Positions 27,680-36,457 of a stretch of 64,000 bases of DNA are shown piece after piece. The notes beneath the pieces were generated by a model. The model saw nothing but the letters and a program-made list of their open reading frames with translations, did not search any database and was not told the origin of the DNA. The DNA lies in assembly GCF_013404085.1 (NCBI RefSeq), contig NZ_JABFHO010000001.1, forward strand, positions 806,001 through 870,000, given 5' to 3'. Source of the stretch: Winogradskyella helgolandensis (GTDB lineage Bacteria; Bacteroidota; Bacteroidia; Flavobacteriales; Flavobacteriaceae). Each line of letters begins with the position of its first letter. Within the stretch, counting starts at the first letter, position 1. The position numbers were made by a program, and so were the translations under genes.

Positions 27680-27876
27680 ATACTAAGTTCACATAAACTG
27701 AATTTCTAATAGAATTTTAATTCAGTTAATTAAGATCTGGTTACTGTTCGAAGTTGAAGTGAAACTTAGAGGGATTTTAGAACGCTATAAAACTCAAATA
27801 AAACCTGAATTAGCATCAGTTACCACTAATAAGTATTGTTTCTTGGTTCTTACAGCGAAGCGATCTTTACGCTTCT

Positions 27877-28077
27877 CTAACTCGTAAACAAGTCAAATAT
27901 ATTACTCATAGCACTTGTTTTGGCTTTATAAAATTCAGTATACGTGCACTTTTTACAGGTGACTGACGTAAATTTTTTGTTCTGAATATCAAAGATTTTA
28001 GAAAACGTACCACCAGTGGCTCGCATTTGGTCAACAGTACAGGTATTATTATGGCATTTCGGACATTTATAATTCAT
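27877..28077 (-). CDS. Small Zn-ribbon protein (PF09855-like)
   Basis: This 66-residue protein has two Cys pairs, CPKC near the N-terminus and CKKC about 36 residues later, forming a treble-clef zinc ribbon. The interval contains RATGGTFSKIFDIQNKKFTSVTC, the pattern of the small nucleic-acid-binding Zn-ribbon family once called DUF2082. Such proteins are predicted cytosolic and their role is unknown. It is a stand-alone gene, divergent from glnS with about 155 bp between the two start codons. Confidence 0.8.
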   Translation of the reverse strand: MNYKCPKCHNNTCTVDQMRATGGTFSKIFDIQNKKFTSVTCKKCTYTEFYKAKTSAMSNIFDLFTS

Positions 28078-28232
28078 TTCAGTATTTGGTTATTGATTCA
28101 TACTATCAGTCTAAAAAAGTAAATAAATGTTACAATTTGTTTAATTTTACCACCCGGAATAATGATGTTGAGAATTTTAGCTGTATAGGGATTTCACCTA
28201 ACAGCGAATACCTAACAGCTAACACCTAAAAC

Positions 28233-30242
28233 ATGTCAGAAGAAAAAAAAGCACTCAATTTTATTGAGCATATTATAGAAGAAGATTTAGCGAACGGTTT
28301 ATCAAAAGACAAGCTACGTTTTCGTTTTCCACCAGAGCCAAATGGGTATTTACACATAGGTCATACTAAAGCTATTGGTATAAGTTTCGGATTAGGTGAA
28401 ACCTATAATGCACCAGTAAATTTAAGATTCGATGATACAAATCCTGCTAAAGAAGAGCAGGAGTATGTAGATGCTATTAAAAAAGATATTGCTTGGTTAG
28501 GGTACCAATGGGAAAATGAATTGTATTCTTCTGATTATTTTCAGAAGTTGTATGATTGGGCAGTTCAAATGATAAAAGATGGTAAGGCGTATGTAGATAG
28601 CCAAACCTCTGAAGACATAGCACAACAAAAAGGAACACCAACACAGGTAGGAACTAATAGTCCATATAGAAGCAGAAGTATCGAAGAAAATTTAGATTTA
28701 TTTCAACGTATGAAAGCTGGGGAATTTCCTGCTGGTACACATATTCTTCGTGCAAAAATAGATATGGAAAGCCCAAACATGCTCATGCGAGATCCTATGA
28801 TGTATCGTATTATGCATACCGAACACCACAGAACAGGTAACGATTGGTGTATTTATCCGATGTACGATTGGACGCATGGTGAAAGTGATTATATAGAACA
28901 AATTTCACACAGTTTGTGTTCTTTAGAGTTTAAACCACATAGAGAGCTTTATAATTGGTTTAGAGATCATATTTATGATTACGCTAAGGACGCATTACCA
29001 TTGCCACCTAAACAACGCGAATTTGCCCGTTTAAACCTAAGTTATACCATTATGAGCAAGCGTAAATTATTACGTTTGGTTGAAGAAGGTATTGTTTCAG
29101 GTTGGGACGATCCACGTATGCCTACGATTTCTGGTTTGCGTCGTCGTGGTTATACTCCGAATTCCATTAGAAAGTTTATTGATAAAGTGGGTGTTGCCAA
29201 ACGCGAAAACGTCATTGATGTGTCACTTTTAGAATTCTGTATTCGGGAAGATTTAAATAAATCTGCGAATCGTGTCATGGCCGTTTTAGATCCTGTAAAA
29301 GTGGTGATTACTAATTATCCTGAAGACAAGGAGGAATGGTTAGAAGCTGAAAATAATCAGGAAGATGATTCTGCTGGATTTAGAAAAGTGCCTTTTTCTA
29401 GAGAAATTTATATTGAAAAAGAGGATTTTAAAGAGGAAGCAGGTGCTAAGTTTTTTAGACTGCAAATTGGAGGTGAAGTGAGATTGAAAAATGCTTATAT
29501 CATTAAAGCTAATTCAGTTGTAAAAGATGAAAACGGAGACATTACCGAAATTCATTGTACCTATGATGAAGACACCTCTAAAAAAGTAAAAGGAACATTG
29601 CATTGGGTGTCTATAAAACATGCGATAACTGCAGAAATTAGAGAATACGATCGTCTATTTATGCACGAATCGCCAGATAGCGACAAAGACAAAGATTTTA
29701 TGGAATACGTAAACCCGAAATCTTTAACTATAAAAACGGGTTACTTAGAACCAAGTTTAGCTGATGTTGAAGTAGGAGAGCAGTTTCAGTTTCAACGTTT
29801 AGGCTATTTTAATGTTGATGATGATTCTAAACCAGGAAAATTAGTATTTAATAAAACAGTTGGTTTAAGAGATAGTTGGGCAAAACAGAAGCCTAAACCT
29901 CAGAATACTCAAAATCAGAATATACCAAAACCGCAACAACAAAAACGTTCGGCAATCAGTGTTATTCAGCAATTTGGTAAAAAATATACCAATTTACCTG
30001 AAGAAAAACAACTAAAAGTTAAATCTGAAATACAAGAGCTTGCTAAAGATGTCGCTTACGACGAATTAGAGCCTTTATTTGGTACGGCTGTAAAAAAAGC
30101 AGGGACTCGCATCGCAGTTTTAATTGCGTTAAAAGAACTGCTTAAAAATGGCTTAGAACAAAATGAAGCTATTACAGAATTTATTGATAAAGCTAAAGAG
30201 GATAAGAATGACGTCTTGGTTGCTGAGGCTTCAGATATTTAA
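28233..30242 (+). CDS. glnS: Glutaminyl-tRNA synthetase with C-terminal extension
   Basis: This class I synthetase charges tRNA-Gln. HIGH is at residues 41-44 (PPEPNGYLHIGH), and the KMSKS counterpart IMSKRK is near residue 274. The tRNA-binding beta-barrel part follows to about residue 550 (VGEQFQFQRLGYF). Beyond that lies a Gln/Pro-rich linker (QNTQNQNIPKPQQQ) and about 95 extra helical residues, making 669 residues against about 555 in E. coli. The extra tail recalls the appended YqeY-like domain known in Deinococcus GlnRS, but I cannot confirm homology. A strong terminator follows, so it is a single-gene unit. Confidence 0.96.
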   Translation: MSEEKKALNFIEHIIEEDLANGLSKDKLRFRFPPEPNGYLHIGHTKAIGISFGLGETYNAPVNLRFDDTNPAKEEQEYVDAIKKDIAWLGYQWENELYSSDYFQKLYDWAVQMIKDGKAYVDSQTSEDIAQQKGTPTQVGTNSPYRSRSIEENLDLFQRMKAGEFPAGTHILRAKIDMESPNMLMRDPMMYRIMHTEHHRTGNDWCIYPMYDWTHGESDYIEQISHSLCSLEFKPHRELYNWFRDHIYDYAKDALPLPPKQREFARLNLSYTIMSKRKLLRLVEEGIVSGWDDPRMPTISGLRRRGYTPNSIRKFIDKVGVAKRENVIDVSLLEFCIREDLNKSANRVMAVLDPVKVVITNYPEDKEEWLEAENNQEDDSAGFRKVPFSREIYIEKEDFKEEAGAKFFRLQIGGEVRLKNAYIIKANSVVKDENGDITEIHCTYDEDTSKKVKGTLHWVSIKHAITAEIREYDRLFMHESPDSDKDKDFMEYVNPKSLTIKTGYLEPSLADVEVGEQFQFQRLGYFNVDDDSKPGKLVFNKTVGLRDSWAKQKPKPQNTQNQNIPKPQQQKRSAISVIQQFGKKYTNLPEEKQLKVKSEIQELAKDVAYDELEPLFGTAVKKAGTRIAVLIALKELLKNGLEQNEAITEFIDKAKEDKNDVLVAEASDI

Positions 30243-30269
30243 TATTTATATATTCTTACTATTTGAAAG

Positions 30270-30308
30270 TACCTATAAGGTTTTCAAAACCTTGTAGGTA
30301 TTTTTTTT
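30270..30308 (+). terminator. Rho-independent terminator of glnS
   Basis: A 15-bp stem (TACCTATAAGGTTTT with AAAACCTTGTAGGTA, one G-T pair) is followed by eight T residues. It lies 27 bases after the glnS stop. Confidence 0.9.
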
Positions 30309-30364
30309 AAAATAACTAAATAATTTAGAGTAGTTTAGGATGTCTAAATTTCAAATTCAAATAC

Positions 30365-31831
30365 ATGAAAAAAATTACGCTCATTCTAACGTTACTTCTT
30401 ATTGGAACTACCGTTTTTAGTCAGACTATTACTGGTAAAATTGTAGATATTGATAATAATCCTATTCCTTATGTTACACTTCAGATTGGTCCAAATTATG
30501 GAGTTATAACTAATGATGAGGGCGTTTTTACACTAGAAACGGATAATTTTTCAGACTCGGATAACGTTTCAATTTCATGTTTGGGGTATAAATCATTAGA
30601 ATTTCAACTTTCAACATTTACAAAACCAACATATGTTTTAGAAGATTCTATAAGTGAGCTTTCAGAAGTTTTTATTACAAATAAACTTCTGTCTATTGAA
30701 GAAATTTTAGAAAATGTGAGAGCAAATATCTCAAAAAACTATCCTGTAAATGGTAATCAAAGGATTTTTATGAGAGAAAGCAGCAATTTTAATATTAAAG
30801 ATTTTGACTTTGAAGTTTCAAAATCTTCCAATTTCAACAGAGCAACAATTAAAGACATTAATAAAAACTTTGAGACCATGAGTCAAATGATGGTCAATAA
30901 TAATTCTAAGTTTTATGAAGATACACTATTAGACCTATTGCATATTGCAGATAGTACACAGAGTCAGATTATAAAAGCAACTAAATTAGTGAATATTGAA
31001 AAAGATTTATCTACCGATGCGGTGAATGGTAAATTAATAAAAAGTGTACTTAATGTGTTAGATTCTTCGGCAACTTACAAATTAAAAACAAGCATATTTA
31101 CTATTGAAGATTCACTTAAAGTGGGTAAAATTATAAAGGAAGATTCTGAATCTAAAAAAGGAGAAACCACTGTAATTAACAATAAGGTATCTAGGATTAT
31201 TAGAAACAATTCACTGGTAGAAAACTCAAATTTAGATTTTATATTCGAAGATAAAGGCTACGAGTATTCAATTGATGGAATCAGTTATCTCAACGATGAA
31301 GCAACTTACAGCATTAGCTTTAATCCCACAAAACGTTCTGCTAAATACACAGGTAAAATGTATGTAAACACGTCCGATTTCGCAGTGGTAAAGCTAGAAT
31401 ATGAATTTGCCGAAAATAGAACGGGTTCTAAAATGAATCTTAAACTTTTAGCAGGCTTTAAGTTCGAAGAAAATGCGTATCGTTCTACAGTGATTTTTAA
31501 AAAGAATGAGAATGCTGTTTATGACTTGTATTTTATCAGTCAAGAAAATGGAAACTACGTTTATCTTAATAGATCACTTAAATTTATTCGAAATAATACA
31601 GCAGAACAAACCGATAAACAGCAATTAAAATTAAAGTTTATGATCGAACAAGATTATAAGGCTAAAAGTGAATTATTTTTTATAAGTAAAGGATCATTGG
31701 AAGATGATTCAGCTTTTAAAATTACTAAAGAATATCCAATAAGTTATATCTCAAAATACGATCCTTCTATTTGGAAAGATTATAGTGTGTTGAGTCCTGT
31801 TCAAGCTATAATTGACTATAAAACTGATTAG
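30365..31831 (+). CDS. Exported protein with carboxypeptidase-like regulatory domain
   Basis: This 488-residue protein has a signal peptide (ending near TVFSQ). A carboxypeptidase D regulatory-like beta-sandwich follows (about 20-100; TGKIVDIDNNPIPYVTLQI, TNDEGVFTL, ISCLGYKSLEF), the fold also found before the plug of SusC/TonB receptors. The remaining 380 residues have no barrel or plug and look like the flavobacterial family of such proteins with an alpha/beta tail. It is probably periplasmic or outer-membrane associated; function unknown. It lies alone between two terminators with the small gene that follows. Confidence 0.82.
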   Translation: MKKITLILTLLLIGTTVFSQTITGKIVDIDNNPIPYVTLQIGPNYGVITNDEGVFTLETDNFSDSDNVSISCLGYKSLEFQLSTFTKPTYVLEDSISELSEVFITNKLLSIEEILENVRANISKNYPVNGNQRIFMRESSNFNIKDFDFEVSKSSNFNRATIKDINKNFETMSQMMVNNNSKFYEDTLLDLLHIADSTQSQIIKATKLVNIEKDLSTDAVNGKLIKSVLNVLDSSATYKLKTSIFTIEDSLKVGKIIKEDSESKKGETTVINNKVSRIIRNNSLVENSNLDFIFEDKGYEYSIDGISYLNDEATYSISFNPTKRSAKYTGKMYVNTSDFAVVKLEYEFAENRTGSKMNLKLLAGFKFEENAYRSTVIFKKNENAVYDLYFISQENGNYVYLNRSLKFIRNNTAEQTDKQQLKLKFMIEQDYKAKSELFFISKGSLEDDSAFKITKEYPISYISKYDPSIWKDYSVLSPVQAIIDYKTD

Positions 31832-31907
31832 GGTAACCATGGTTTTAACGTTTTATTGAGAGGGATTACTTTTAAAAAAGAGTAACTTTAGATAAACTCA
31901 TCATATC

Positions 31908-32120
31908 ATGGAAGAATCACAAAAAATACTTACTAAAATCTCTATAGTAACTAGAGATATAGAAGAGAATTATCCAGAACTTCAAAAATATTTAAGCGAA
32001 ACTAGAAGTACATTACCTCATGGGTCTAATGAAATGGATAATATAGATACTTCAGATTTAGAAAATTACCTTAATGAGTTAAAAGAAATCAGAGATAGAT
32101 ATAAAGAAGAAGGTCATTGA
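31908..32120 (+). CDS. Small acidic hypothetical protein
   Basis: This 70-residue, Glu/Asp-rich, probably all-helical protein (MEESQKILTKISIVTRDIEE...) has no signal or membrane segment. It resembles small conserved proteins of flavobacteria, but I recognise no function. It precedes a strong bidirectional terminator and follows the regulatory-domain gene by 76 bp. Confidence 0.6.
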   Translation: MEESQKILTKISIVTRDIEENYPELQKYLSETRSTLPHGSNEMDNIDTSDLENYLNELKEIRDRYKEEGH

Positions 32121-32140
32121 TTGCATGATTTAGTTCTATA

Positions 32141-32176
32141 AAAAAACCTCATAATTATTAGTTATGAGGTTTTTTT
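32141..32176. terminator. Bidirectional terminator between convergent genes
   Basis: The 14-bp stem AAAAAACCTCATAA/TTATGAGGTTTTTT with a 7-base loop gives a T-tract on both strands. It serves the small plus-strand gene and the minus-strand gene ending at 32182. Confidence 0.9.
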
Positions 32177-32181
32177 ATAAT

Positions 32182-32706
32182 TTAATCTTCTATGGGTTCG
32201 ACCTTCATTTCATCTTCAGGAATCTCCAGAGCCGTTTCAAAATTTGGTAAAATTTGATCTTTTAGAGCGTCATTTTTGAACTGTTTAGCTTCAATAAACC
32301 ACCAATAGTTATCGGCTTCATTATAAATTCCTAAAAGGTAACTTTTAGAAGAAATACGTTGTCCAGACATCACCATTTGATTGTAGCCTTCAACCACACA
32401 TCGAAATTGACCTTGTTCTTTAACAATTTCAGACACACCATTAATATCTGCTTTTTCAAATACAAAACCTTGTGCTTTCATACCTTCAAAGGTAGATTCG
32501 ATGACTTTTAAAGCAGCATCTTTGCCTCCCATCATGTCCAATACAGAGGGGAGTGTATGCTTTAGAACGGTTTCAAAGTCCATTTCTAAAGTTGCTTTAG
32601 ACGTTGTTTTAGCATCTTTTAAAGCTTCTGTTTTGGTTTGAGAAAACACATTCACGCTTGTCGCTATTAAAACAAATAGCAATATCTTTTTTATATTATT
32701 CTTCAT
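32182..32706 (-). CDS. Exported hypothetical protein
   Basis: This 174-residue protein has a signal peptide (MKNNIKKILLFVLIATSVNVFSQ is cut near the FSQ). The mature body (FETVLKHTLPSVLDMMGG ... NYWWFIEAKQF) has an acidic end. The aromatic strand YNEADNYWWFIEAKQ suggests an NTF2-like or snoaL-like cone fold, but I cannot assign a family. Its first codons overlap the last 11 bp of the SPFH gene, so it is translated from the same mRNA and may work with that membrane protein. Confidence 0.72.
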   Translation of the reverse strand: MKNNIKKILLFVLIATSVNVFSQTKTEALKDAKTTSKATLEMDFETVLKHTLPSVLDMMGGKDAALKVIESTFEGMKAQGFVFEKADINGVSEIVKEQGQFRCVVEGYNQMVMSGQRISSKSYLLGIYNEADNYWWFIEAKQFKNDALKDQILPNFETALEIPEDEMKVEPIED

Positions 32707-33622
32707 TTTTCTTTTGCTGATTTTTCATTGCCTCACCAATTTGATTACTCGCTGTAAAACTAGCGACCATATCATTTAACATTTGGCTACCTGCTTGTGG
32801 AGAATTTGGTAAAAGAATTAAGTTACTATTCGTTTCACTTCCAATAGCTTGTAAGGTATCGTAATGTTGTGTTACTACAATTAACGCCGAAGCTTCTTGA
32901 CTGTTAATACCAACACGGTTTAAAACATCAACCGATTCTTCTAAACCACGAGCAATTTCACGACGTTGATCAGCAATACCTTGTCCTTGTAGACGCTTAC
33001 TTTCAGCTTCCGCTTTTGCTTTTTCAACAATTAAAATACGCTGTGCATCACCTTCATATTGTGCCGCTGTTTTTTCTCTATCTGCAGCGTTAATACGGTT
33101 CATAGCTATTTTTACTTGTGGATCTGGGTCAATATCAGTCACTAAAGTTCTGATAATATCAAATCCATAGTCCATCATAGCATCATTTAATTCCGCTTTT
33201 ACGGCTAAGGCGATATCATCTTTCTTCACAAAAACATCATCTAATTTCATTTTTGGTACTTCAGCACGCACCACATCAAAGACATAACTCGTTATCTGAT
33301 CATGTGGATAATCTAATTTATAAAATGCATCATAAACACTTTCTGTAACGACTTTGTACTGCACAGAAACCTTTAGTTTTACAAATACGTCATCTAAAGT
33401 TTTAGTTTCAATGATAACATCTAATTGTTGAATTTTTAAACTCAAACGTCCCGCAACCTTATCCACTATTGGAATTTTCATATGTAAACCCGATTGACGA
33501 ATACTGTGAAATTTACCAAAACGTTCTATAATGGCAGCAGTTTGTTGCTTGACCATAAAGAATGAGGATACTAAAATGATTAATCCAAAAAATATAATTG
33601 GAACTAGAATAAAATTTCCCAT
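32696..33622 (-). CDS. SPFH/Band 7 membrane protein (stomatin/QmcA-like)
   Basis: This 308-residue protein has an N-terminal membrane helix (about 3-23, LVPIIFFGLIILVSSFF). The SPFH domain follows (about 24-190; FHSIRQSGLHMKIPIVDKVAG, LDVIIETKTLDDVFVKLKVSVQYKV), and then the Ala/Glu-rich coiled coil (AAQYEGDAQRILIVEKAKAEAE) and a tail of the QmcA/YbbK type. Such proteins oligomerise in lipid microdomains and often regulate proteases. It is co-transcribed with the overlapping exported gene downstream. Confidence 0.93.
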   Translation of the reverse strand: MGNFILVPIIFFGLIILVSSFFMVKQQTAAIIERFGKFHSIRQSGLHMKIPIVDKVAGRLSLKIQQLDVIIETKTLDDVFVKLKVSVQYKVVTESVYDAFYKLDYPHDQITSYVFDVVRAEVPKMKLDDVFVKKDDIALAVKAELNDAMMDYGFDIIRTLVTDIDPDPQVKIAMNRINAADREKTAAQYEGDAQRILIVEKAKAEAESKRLQGQGIADQRREIARGLEESVDVLNRVGINSQEASALIVVTQHYDTLQAIGSETNSNLILLPNSPQAGSQMLNDMVASFTASNQIGEAMKNQQKKNEE

Positions 33623-33737
33623 AACATGATTTTAAAGTTAAAACTAACTGACATTAAAAGTAAGATATTTTAATTAGATAAATTGAAATGAAGCAGATAA
33701 TAGGTATACAACATTTTTAAAATGACGATAACGTTTT

Positions 33738-34721
33738 TTACGGATTCAATAATTTTAAAATAGTGGCATCCAATAACTTTACTTTGGTAATAGTTGAAGA
33801 AATAGAATCAGCCTTTATGGTGTCACCATTTTTCGTATATCCAATATAATTTCGATAACCTTCAGAGCGTAAGTCACGTCTTTTAGAAACTAAAGTAAAA
33901 AGCGAATCGGCTTCTAAACGATTAATTTCTGAAACCGGATTTTCCATTACAACATCAGGATATAAATCGTTTAAAATCTTCTGAGCCATATAAAAATGAC
34001 CAATTTTATTAGGATGTACACCATCTGGAATAAACGTAGAATCAGACTTAATTCGTTTTACATCGTTTAAAAGGGAATCGAGAGGATGATGCAAATCTAT
34101 AACTTGAAGTTTATCCGTTTCGAGACTTAATAACCAATCAGAATAGGCCGTTAAGACGTCATTGTATTTATAATAAGGATGCCAATATGCATGAGGTTCT
34201 CCTTCTTTTGAAACGCGATCTGCAATCGGATTAGGATCAAAAACTGTTGGTGTGAGTAGAATTAATTGTGCATTACGTGCTTCTACTTTAGATTTCAACT
34301 CTAAAATACCGTCTTTATAAGCTTTAAATAAGAGGGAATCTAAGGGCTGATAATTACCATCATTCATCCCATAACAGGCTACAACAACATCTGGTTTAAT
34401 GTTTGTTAACGCTTTATCTAAGCGTTCCCTAACATTTGGTCTTGGAAATACACTATTGGCTTCTGAGGTTCCAGAAATCGTTTCACTTGATAGACCAATA
34501 CTGATGATATCTAACTGATTATTAGGAAATTGTTTACGTAAATAATATTCTATAAAGTCTACATAATAACCATGTTGTGTGATGCTATTACCTAAAATCA
34601 AAACACGTTTATCATGTAAAGGTAATTCTACGACTACTGTAGGTCCTTCTGCTTTTTTTTCACTTTTACAAGACGTGCTTAAACTTAGAATAAACACCAA
34701 AAGGAAAACATAAGACTTCAT
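33738..34721 (-). CDS. SGNH/GDSL-type hydrolase lipoprotein
   Basis: This 327-residue protein has a lipobox (STSC, Cys about 18). The SGNH signature blocks are present: LGNSIT with the nucleophile serine (block I), GMND (block III) and the D-x-x-H pair in DGVHP (block V). Family members are esterases or acetylesterases that act on carbohydrate or lipid esters outside the cytoplasm. The extended C-terminal part (about 250-327) is predicted helical then beta-rich and is not part of the core. No operon partner is visible. Confidence 0.85.
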   Translation of the reverse strand: MKSYVFLLVFILSLSTSCKSEKKAEGPTVVVELPLHDKRVLILGNSITQHGYYVDFIEYYLRKQFPNNQLDIISIGLSSETISGTSEANSVFPRPNVRERLDKALTNIKPDVVVACYGMNDGNYQPLDSLLFKAYKDGILELKSKVEARNAQLILLTPTVFDPNPIADRVSKEGEPHAYWHPYYKYNDVLTAYSDWLLSLETDKLQVIDLHHPLDSLLNDVKRIKSDSTFIPDGVHPNKIGHFYMAQKILNDLYPDVVMENPVSEINRLEADSLFTLVSKRRDLRSEGYRNYIGYTKNGDTIKADSISSTITKVKLLDATILKLLNP

Positions 34722-34802
34722 AAGTTAAAATTTAAGTATAATTTTTATCACATGTATTGTCCCCTTGAGGGAAATTTAGATGTGTTTTAATATTTAAAGA
34801 AA

Positions 34803-36317
34803 CTAAACTTGTTTTATAAATTGAGCGATACGATTTACCGTTTCAGCTTTACCAATCATAAACATAATATCAAATACATCTGGTCCTTGTAAGGCTCCAA
34901 CGAGAGCTAATCGCAATGGCATCATTACTTTACCAAAACCGATCTCGTTTGTTGTAATCCAACCTTTAATATCAGTTTGAAGATTACTTACTGTAAAATC
35001 ATTGGTTTTTGTAACCAAGTCCATCACTTTTGTCATCAGTTCAGCCGTATCTTCTTTAATGGCCTTTTTAGAGGCTTTTTCATCATAAGCGGTTGGAGCA
35101 GTAAAAAAGAAATGACTTAAGTCCCAAAAATCTTGAACAAATGTTGCGCGTTCTTTTATTAAACCAACGACCAAGGCTATATAATTAACATCAACATCTG
35201 CTAATTCAGGTTGCATGGTTTTAAACGCTTCAGCCAAATGTAAATCTAATTGCTGCTGCATATAATGATGATTAAACCATTTGGTTTTATCCGGATCAAA
35301 GCGTGCTCCAGCTTTATTAACTCGTGCTAAATCAAAATCTGCAACCAGTTGCTCTAAACTAAATATCTCTTGTTCTGTTCCTGGATTCCATCCTAAAAAC
35401 GCTAAGAAATTAACCACAGCTTCAGGGAAATACCCATCTTCTTTATAACCTCTAGACACCGTTCCGTCTGGTGCTGTATATTCTAATGGAAATACAGGAA
35501 AGCCTAATTTATCACCATCACGTTTACTTAATTTTCCTTTTCCTGTTGGTTTTAAAATTAATGGTAAATGTGCAAATTCTGGTGCTTCCCAACCAAAAGC
35601 ATCATATAATAATTGATGCAATGCTAAAGAAGGTAACCATTCTTCACCACGAATTACATGTGTAATTTCCATTAAATGGTCATCCACAATATTCGCTAGG
35701 TGATAGGTTGGCATACCATCGCTTTTAAACAACACTTTGTCATCTAATACATTGGTATCAATCGTTATATTACCACGAATGATATCTGTAAGATGTAAGG
35801 TTTCATCTTGAGGCGATTTAAAACGTATCACGTAATCCTCGCCAGCTTCAATTTTAGCTTTAGTTTCAGCTTCAGTTAAAACCAAAGAGTTTACTAAACG
35901 TCCTTTTTCACGGTTATGCCAGTTGTAGATAAAGGTTTTACCTTCTGCTTCGTGGCCTTTACGTTCTGCATCTAATTGTTCAGACGTGTCAAACGCATAA
36001 TACGCATTTCCGCTAGCTATTAAATCATCTGCATATTGTTTGTATAAATGCTTGCGTTCACTTTGTCTGTAAGGACCAAATTTTTCGTTTTTCCCCGGAC
36101 CTTCATCAAATGAAATACCACACCAATCTAAAGATTTTACAATATAATCTTCAGCACCTTCAACATAACGGTTTTGGTCTGTATCCTCTATTCGGAGAAC
36201 AAAATCACCACCATGTTTTTTAGCAAATAAATAATTGAATAAAGCGGTTCTTACACCACCAATATGTAAAGGTCCTGTTGGACTTGGTGCAAAGCGCACA
36301 CGTACGTTTTTAGACAT
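34803..36317 (-). CDS. gltX: Glutamyl-tRNA synthetase
   Basis: This 504-residue class I synthetase charges tRNA-Glu. The HIGH counterpart HIGG is at residues 18-21 (APSPTGPLHIGG), and KLSKRDGDK near residue 260 is the KMSKS loop. The C-terminal anticodon-binding region follows; length is standard. With glnS also in this window, Gln-tRNA is made directly rather than by amidation. A promoter with both boxes (36369-36399) and a dispersed repeat in the leader lie upstream. Confidence 0.97.
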   Translation of the reverse strand: MSKNVRVRFAPSPTGPLHIGGVRTALFNYLFAKKHGGDFVLRIEDTDQNRYVEGAEDYIVKSLDWCGISFDEGPGKNEKFGPYRQSERKHLYKQYADDLIASGNAYYAFDTSEQLDAERKGHEAEGKTFIYNWHNREKGRLVNSLVLTEAETKAKIEAGEDYVIRFKSPQDETLHLTDIIRGNITIDTNVLDDKVLFKSDGMPTYHLANIVDDHLMEITHVIRGEEWLPSLALHQLLYDAFGWEAPEFAHLPLILKPTGKGKLSKRDGDKLGFPVFPLEYTAPDGTVSRGYKEDGYFPEAVVNFLAFLGWNPGTEQEIFSLEQLVADFDLARVNKAGARFDPDKTKWFNHHYMQQQLDLHLAEAFKTMQPELADVDVNYIALVVGLIKERATFVQDFWDLSHFFFTAPTAYDEKASKKAIKEDTAELMTKVMDLVTKTNDFTVSNLQTDIKGWITTNEIGFGKVMMPLRLALVGALQGPDVFDIMFMIGKAETVNRIAQFIKQV

Positions 36318-36337
36318 AACGGAAAATCGAAATAGTT

Positions 36338-36365
36338 TGTCATTCTGAATTTATTTCAGAATCTT
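36338..36365. repeat. Dispersed repeat TGTCATTCTGAAT...TTCAGAATCTT
   Basis: The core is an inverted repeat ATTCTGAA/TTCAGAAT with a 4-base loop. Repeats of the form GTCATTCTGAA..TTTCAGAATCT are frequent intergenic elements in flavobacteria. It lies between the promoter and start codon of gltX, that is, in the 5' leader. Confidence 0.6.
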
Positions 36366-36368
36366 TTG

Positions 36369-36399
36369 CAAAGATAGATTTTTGAAGTTCAATGTTCAA
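36369..36399 (-). promoter_or_regulatory. Complete Bacteroidota promoter of gltX
   Basis: On the minus strand a TTG (-33, at 36397-36399) is followed after 20 bases by TATCTTTG (-7, at 36369-36376). This is one of the better matches in the window to TTG-N(about 20)-TAnnTTTG. Start of transcription near 36362 would put the repeat at 36338-36365 in the leader. Confidence 0.65.
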
Positions 36400-36457
36400 A
36401 GTTTAAACTTCAAAGTTTCTAATCCCACCAACTGAAAATTACGACTGTGACTGAAAA

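Noticed and set aside
27853..27876. Inverted repeat GAAGCG/CGCTTC after the Zn-ribbon gene as a terminator
   Set aside because: The stem is only 6-7 bp and no U-tract follows on the minus strand.
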